34,368 bases of DNA from GCA-2746795 sp964643965 (GTDB taxonomy: Bacteria; Chloroflexota; Anaerolineae; Promineifilales; Promineifilaceae). Below the pieces are notes generated by a model that saw only the letters and a list, made by a program, of their open reading frames with translations, was not told the origin of the DNA and searched no databases. Below are positions 31,271-34,368 of the stretch, piece by piece (the stretch's first letter is position 1; each line of letters opens with the position of its first letter). The stretch spans positions 1 through 34,368 of the forward strand of contig CAZXVH010000046.1 of NCBI GenBank assembly GCA_964643965.1. Direction: 5' to 3'. The position numbers were made by a program, and so were the translations under genes.

Positions 31271-34051
31271 TTTAATCAACCGAATCGTATGCGGCTCGCC
31301 CACATAATTGCTGTCTTTGACTACGATGAGGCGCAGCAGGTATTCACCGGGCGGCAAGCCTTCGGCATAGAGCGTCTCCAGGACACCGTTGGCGACGGGG
31401 ATGTTGTGCGTCTCGCCCAGCGTGAGCCAGTTCACGTTGCCGCCGTCGGGCATGCCCAGTTCCAGTTTGTAGAACTGCACCTCTTCGGGGTTAAAGGTGG
31501 CCGTACCCAGGATGGGTATGATGCCATCCACCACCTCGCCGTCAGTTGGGCTGGTAATGCGCCAGACGGCCGGAGCGTTGGGATCTACGGCGATGGCGAG
31601 CAGCTCTTCAGTACAGGCGGCCGTGGGCAGGATGGCGATGTTGTTGGCCTGCGCCCATTCGTGGGCGGCTTTGAGGCTTTCCGGATTGCGCGGCGGTTTC
31701 AAGAAGACCTGCGGCAGGGCATTGGGCGGCAAGGCAGCCGCCTCTGTGCCTTCAAAAATATGGCAGAAAATTTGGGGCGGCGGTTGTTTGTCCGCTTCGG
31801 GGCCGGCGCTGACCGGGATAGCTTCCGGGGGCAAGGGGGGCAGAAGAACGGCGGGGATGCGTAAAACGGCCGTTTCCAATTCTTCCCATTTCACCACATT
31901 GGGGTCAACCGGTGGGATCTGCTCGGGCGACTCAGCCGTCAGGAACCATTCCTCGCCGCTGCGCGTACAATCCGCCGCCCCCACCGTGATAGAACCGATG
32001 GCGCATAACGGCCGTTTCTCCAACCCGGCCGGTGTTACAAACTCGGTGGCCGGGGGCAGCCCGTTCACCGCCAACGACTCCAGCAGCCCAAAATCAGTGT
32101 AAATCGCTTGCATAAAGTCAGACCACAGCGGCGCCGCGCCCGTCAGACCGCTGATATTAAGCATTTCGCTGTTGTCCGTATTGCCAGTCCACACGCCCAC
32201 CACCAGACCAGGCGTGTAGCCCATCGTCCAGTTGTCGCGGTAATCGTTGGTGGTGCCGGTTTTGGCGGCGGCGGGGAAGGGCAGCGCCAGCGGATTGTCG
32301 CTGCCCATCGCCGGCGTACGGGCGGCGTCATCATCCAGGATATCGCTGATGAGGAAGGCCACGCGCGGGTCTAACACCTGTTCGCCCGGGGCGGCGGGAT
32401 GGTCATACAGCACGTCGCCATTGCTCTTGACGACGCGCAAAATGGAGACCGGTTCCACCCGTTGACCGCCATTGGCGAAGGTGGCATAGGCGGTGGTCAG
32501 GTCTAACGGCGTCACTTCTGCCCCACCTAATGTCAGCGACAGGCCATAGCTGCTGCTGTCCTCATTCCAGGTGGTGATGCCTATTTTTTGGGCGAATTCC
32601 ATCAATTTAGGAATGCCAATGTCTTGCAGCGCCAGCACCGCCGGAATGTTGTAACTGTTTGCCAACGCTGCCCGCAGCCGCGTGGGGCCATGAAAACGGC
32701 CGTCATAATTCACTGGCGCATACTCACTGCCATCAAACTGGGGGTATGCAACGGGCACGTCCCACAACACGTCAGCGGCCGTCCAGGCCACCTCGCCATT
32801 TTCATCGGGCGAGAGGGCGGCGGCGTAGGTGAGTGGTTTGATGGCGCTGCCCGGCTGCTGCAAAGAAGTGGCGACATTGACATGGCCGTCGATAGACTCA
32901 TCGTAATAATCGACGCTGCCCAGCATGGCTAAAATTTCGCCAGTAGTCGGCTGCATCGCTACCAGGGCGGCATTGGTGAGATTGTGTTCGGGACCAACGG
33001 CCGTTACATGCTGCCGTGCCAATTGTTCTGCCAATCGCTGGTAATCCAGGTCGAGCGTGGTGGTCACTTGCAAACCGCCGTTGGCCACCACATCCGCGCC
33101 AAAGAGCGCCTCCAGCTGCTGCCGGGCATACACGGCAAAGTGCGGCGCGGCCAGGCTGACTTCCTGGATGGCAAAATTGAGCGGCTCCTGGTAAATGCTT
33201 TCCGCCTCACTTTGGGAAATATAGCCATCCCCTACCATCAAGTTGAGCAGGAGCCACTGCCGTTCTTTAGCGCCTTCAAAATTGGTGAACGGGTCTAATT
33301 CCACCGGACTTTGCGGCAGCCCGGCTAACAAAGTAGCTTCGCCGGCGGTTAAACTGGTAGCCGGTTTACCAAAGTAGGTCTGGGCCGCCGCTTCCACGCC
33401 ATACGCCAGGTTGCCGTAGTAGATTTCGTTGAGATACATCTCCAGGATTTCGTCTTTGCTATATTTTCGATCCATCAGCGAGGCCAGCACAATTTCTTTG
33501 GCTTTACGATTGTAGGAAACGGCCGTTCTCTCATCATAGTCAAACACAATATGACGCACAATTTGCTGGGTGATGGTGCTGCCGCCCACCGGGCGGGCAT
33601 CGGGGTTTTTGTAATTAGCGAGCAGGGCGGCGGCCACGGCTGGTATGTCGAGACCGGTGTTCTGGTAAAAGGAATCATCTTCCACCGAAATGGTGGCGTT
33701 GATCAACATCTGTGGCACTTGAGCTAACGGAATCTGAGTGCGCTTACCTTCACCAAAAAACTCCCACAGCAGCTGACCCTTCCGGTCAAAAATGCGGGTG
33801 GTTTCAAAGGTTTCTCGTTCACGGGCGGTATCCAGTTTTGCCACGCCTGCCTCAATTTCTTGGGAGAAGTTGCTGTAAATGAGCGTCCCCGCCACGGCCA
33901 CGCCGCCAAATATGAGCAGCGTCAGCAGCAGCACTCCGCCCACCAGCGCCATGCTAAAGCAGCCACAACAGCCGCGTTTTTGTTTGGGAGGAACGGCCGT
34001 TTGCTGGTAAACAGCCTGACCCGGTTGTGTTGATTGGTTATCATATGACAT
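31265..34051 (-). CDS. Class A penicillin-binding protein (transglycosylase-transpeptidase)
   Basis: This bifunctional enzyme polymerises and cross-links peptidoglycan at the outer face of the membrane. The 928-residue protein has a cytoplasmic tail with a CCGC cluster, one membrane helix (about 34-58), and a GT51 domain with catalytic Glu124 in ISVEDDSFYQNTGLD and GGSTITQQIVRH (156-167). The transpeptidase domain has SAIK (Ser402, Lys405), SYN (466-468) and KTGTT (597-601). After about residue 640 there is a long extension with a Pro-rich stretch and a final beta-sandwich-like domain (about 825-928). GAGGTGA lies 9 nt before the ATG. It shows that this organism makes peptidoglycan, a plausible acceptor for the LCP. 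Confidence 0.95.
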   Translation of the reverse strand: MSYDNQSTQPGQAVYQQTAVPPKQKRGCCGCFSMALVGGVLLLTLLIFGGVAVAGTLIYSNFSQEIEAGVAKLDTARERETFETTRIFDRKGQLLWEFFGEGKRTQIPLAQVPQMLINATISVEDDSFYQNTGLDIPAVAAALLANYKNPDARPVGGSTITQQIVRHIVFDYDERTAVSYNRKAKEIVLASLMDRKYSKDEILEMYLNEIYYGNLAYGVEAAAQTYFGKPATSLTAGEATLLAGLPQSPVELDPFTNFEGAKERQWLLLNLMVGDGYISQSEAESIYQEPLNFAIQEVSLAAPHFAVYARQQLEALFGADVVANGGLQVTTTLDLDYQRLAEQLARQHVTAVGPEHNLTNAALVAMQPTTGEILAMLGSVDYYDESIDGHVNVATSLQQPGSAIKPLTYAAALSPDENGEVAWTAADVLWDVPVAYPQFDGSEYAPVNYDGRFHGPTRLRAALANSYNIPAVLALQDIGIPKLMEFAQKIGITTWNEDSSSYGLSLTLGGAEVTPLDLTTAYATFANGGQRVEPVSILRVVKSNGDVLYDHPAAPGEQVLDPRVAFLISDILDDDAARTPAMGSDNPLALPFPAAAKTGTTNDYRDNWTMGYTPGLVVGVWTGNTDNSEMLNISGLTGAAPLWSDFMQAIYTDFGLLESLAVNGLPPATEFVTPAGLEKRPLCAIGSITVGAADCTRSGEEWFLTAESPEQIPPVDPNVVKWEELETAVLRIPAVLLPPLPPEAIPVSAGPEADKQPPPQIFCHIFEGTEAAALPPNALPQVFLKPPRNPESLKAAHEWAQANNIAILPTAACTEELLAIAVDPNAPAVWRITSPTDGEVVDGIIPILGTATFNPEEVQFYKLELGMPDGGNVNWLTLGETHNIPVANGVLETLYAEGLPPGEYLLRLIVVKDSNYVGEPHTIRLIKE

Positions 34052-34094
34052 GGCTTTACTTCACCTCTTTCGACTATGAGTTATAAAAAATTTG

Positions 34095-34160
34095 ACCAAG
34101 ATACCAAGAGACAAAGGAACAAAGGGGTTTCTTTGTCTCTTTGTCTCTTGGTGTCTTGGT
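34095..34160. repeat. Long inverted repeat made of degenerate octamers
   Basis: The left arm (34095-34124) reads ACCAAGAT, ACCAAGAG, ACAAAGGA, ACAAAG. The right arm (34131-34160) is its complement at 27 of 30 positions, with a 6-nt loop GGGTTT. It lies about 45 bp upstream of the PBP start, so it may be in the PBP leader or promoter. Confidence 0.75.
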
Positions 34161-34260
34161 AATAAATATTGAGGGTCACTATGCCCTATTCAAGTGTATG
34201 AAATTTAGCTGACGCTTACCCGGCGCAAAAACTACGCAATCGAAACGGGATCAACACGTA

Positions 34261-34291
34261 AAAAAAGAGCGCCCACAAAGGAGCGCTCTTT
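34261..34291 (-). terminator. Probable terminator of a gene beyond the right edge
   Basis: AAAGAGCGC (34264-34272) pairs with GCGCTCTTT (34283-34291) around a 10-nt loop. Read on the minus strand, the stem is followed by further U residues. It likely ends a gene located to the right of the window. The 317 bp upstream of the PBP otherwise contain only repeats. Confidence 0.6.
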
Positions 34292-34368
34292 CAATCGTCA
34301 ATCGTCAATCGTCAATCGTCAATCGTCAATCGTCAATCGTCAATCGTCAATCGTCAATCGTCAATCGT
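34291..34368. repeat. Perfect 7-bp tandem array running off the window
   Basis: TCAATCG is repeated 11 times without a change, plus one base, and continues to the last base of the window. Heptamer arrays of this type are known as STRRs in cyanobacteria. There are no spacers, so it is not a CRISPR. Confidence 0.95.

Larger units (their letters stand above)
1558..34001. repeat. Dispersed highly iterated palindrome AACGGCCGTT (25 exact copies)
   Basis: Exact 10-mers start at 1558, 2374, 2896, 4229, 6247, 7662, 8238, 9557, 10699, 10927, 11933, 12101, 14446, 14534, 14666, 20652, 21052, 22735, 28061, 28811, 31865, 32007, 32996, 33518 and 33992. The 8-bp core ACGGCCGT occurs in 18 further places (3298, 3589, 3707, 4826, 5798, 6039, 9496, 13183, 13501, 15973, 16567, 16757, 19666, 21098, 23466, 26027, 29258, 32696). 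Counts are by eye. All but one of the 10-mers lie in coding sequence. Confidence 0.9.

Noticed and set aside
31289..32102. Two overlapping plus-strand open frames of about 190-200 codons
   Set aside because: Both are antisense to the well-supported PBP gene in G/C-rich sequence with no family features.
1558..34001. Restriction-modification gene to explain the CGGCCG palindrome
   Set aside because: No DNA methyltransferase or endonuclease is encoded here; the two methyltransferases in the window are of small-molecule or sugar type.
34291..34368. CRISPR array
   Set aside because: The units are 7 bp with no spacers and no cas genes nearby; this is a simple tandem repeat.

Overview
The window looks like a scaffold from a metagenome-assembled or draft genome of a member of the phylum Chloroflexota, probably an Anaerolineae-like lineage. 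The evidence is indirect: there are no rRNA or tRNA genes, but the gene set fits (PAC2-family protein, dodecin, MsrPQ, a class A PBP and LCP with long Pro/Thr linkers), as does the style of the secreted proteins, several of which end in a short hydrophobic 'LP..[KR]' tail. Two 100-N scaffold gaps are present (2729-2828 and 12683-12782). The second is flanked by an exact 55-bp duplication that looks like an unmerged assembly-graph overlap.

Left flank (1-4.4 kb): a partial small protein, a PAC2-family protein, a YgjP-like zinc peptidase overlapping a DUF983 membrane protein, a flavin reductase-like protein convergent with and overlapping the DUF983 gene, an alkaline-phosphatase-superfamily metalloenzyme, and the ribosome-rescue factor ArfB. 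Intergenic spaces here are full of inverted repeats and degenerate 8-9-mer tandem arrays.

Central region (4.6-28.6 kb): about 18 genes, all on the minus strand and mostly tightly spaced or overlapping, making a cell-surface polysaccharide synthesis and export locus. In transcription order it encodes a secreted beta-propeller, two secreted glycoside-hydrolase-like proteins, a Wzt-type ABC ATPase with a C-terminal extension, a large membrane glycosyltransferase, two methyltransferases, a second membrane glycosyltransferase, a secreted parallel beta-helix protein, a GT2, a probable GT2-GT4 fusion (split by the gap), a coiled-coil protein, a sulfotransferase, two GT4 enzymes, the Wzm-type permease and an LCP-family ligase. 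My reading is that a decorated (methylated and/or sulfated) glycan is assembled in the cytoplasm, exported by the ABC pathway, trimmed or bound outside, and attached to the envelope by LCP.

Right flank (28.9-34.4 kb): dodecin, MsrQ and MsrP (methionine sulfoxide repair at the membrane) and a bifunctional class A PBP, with clear terminators and further repeats. The window ends in a perfect 7-bp tandem array.

The strongest unexplained signal is a highly iterated palindrome, AACGGCCGTT: 25 exact 10-mers and 43 copies of its 8-bp core ACGGCCGT by hand count, on a chance expectation of less than one. Almost all copies lie inside genes, where they mostly encode Thr-Ala-Val. It resembles cyanobacterial HIP1 in behaviour but not in sequence.
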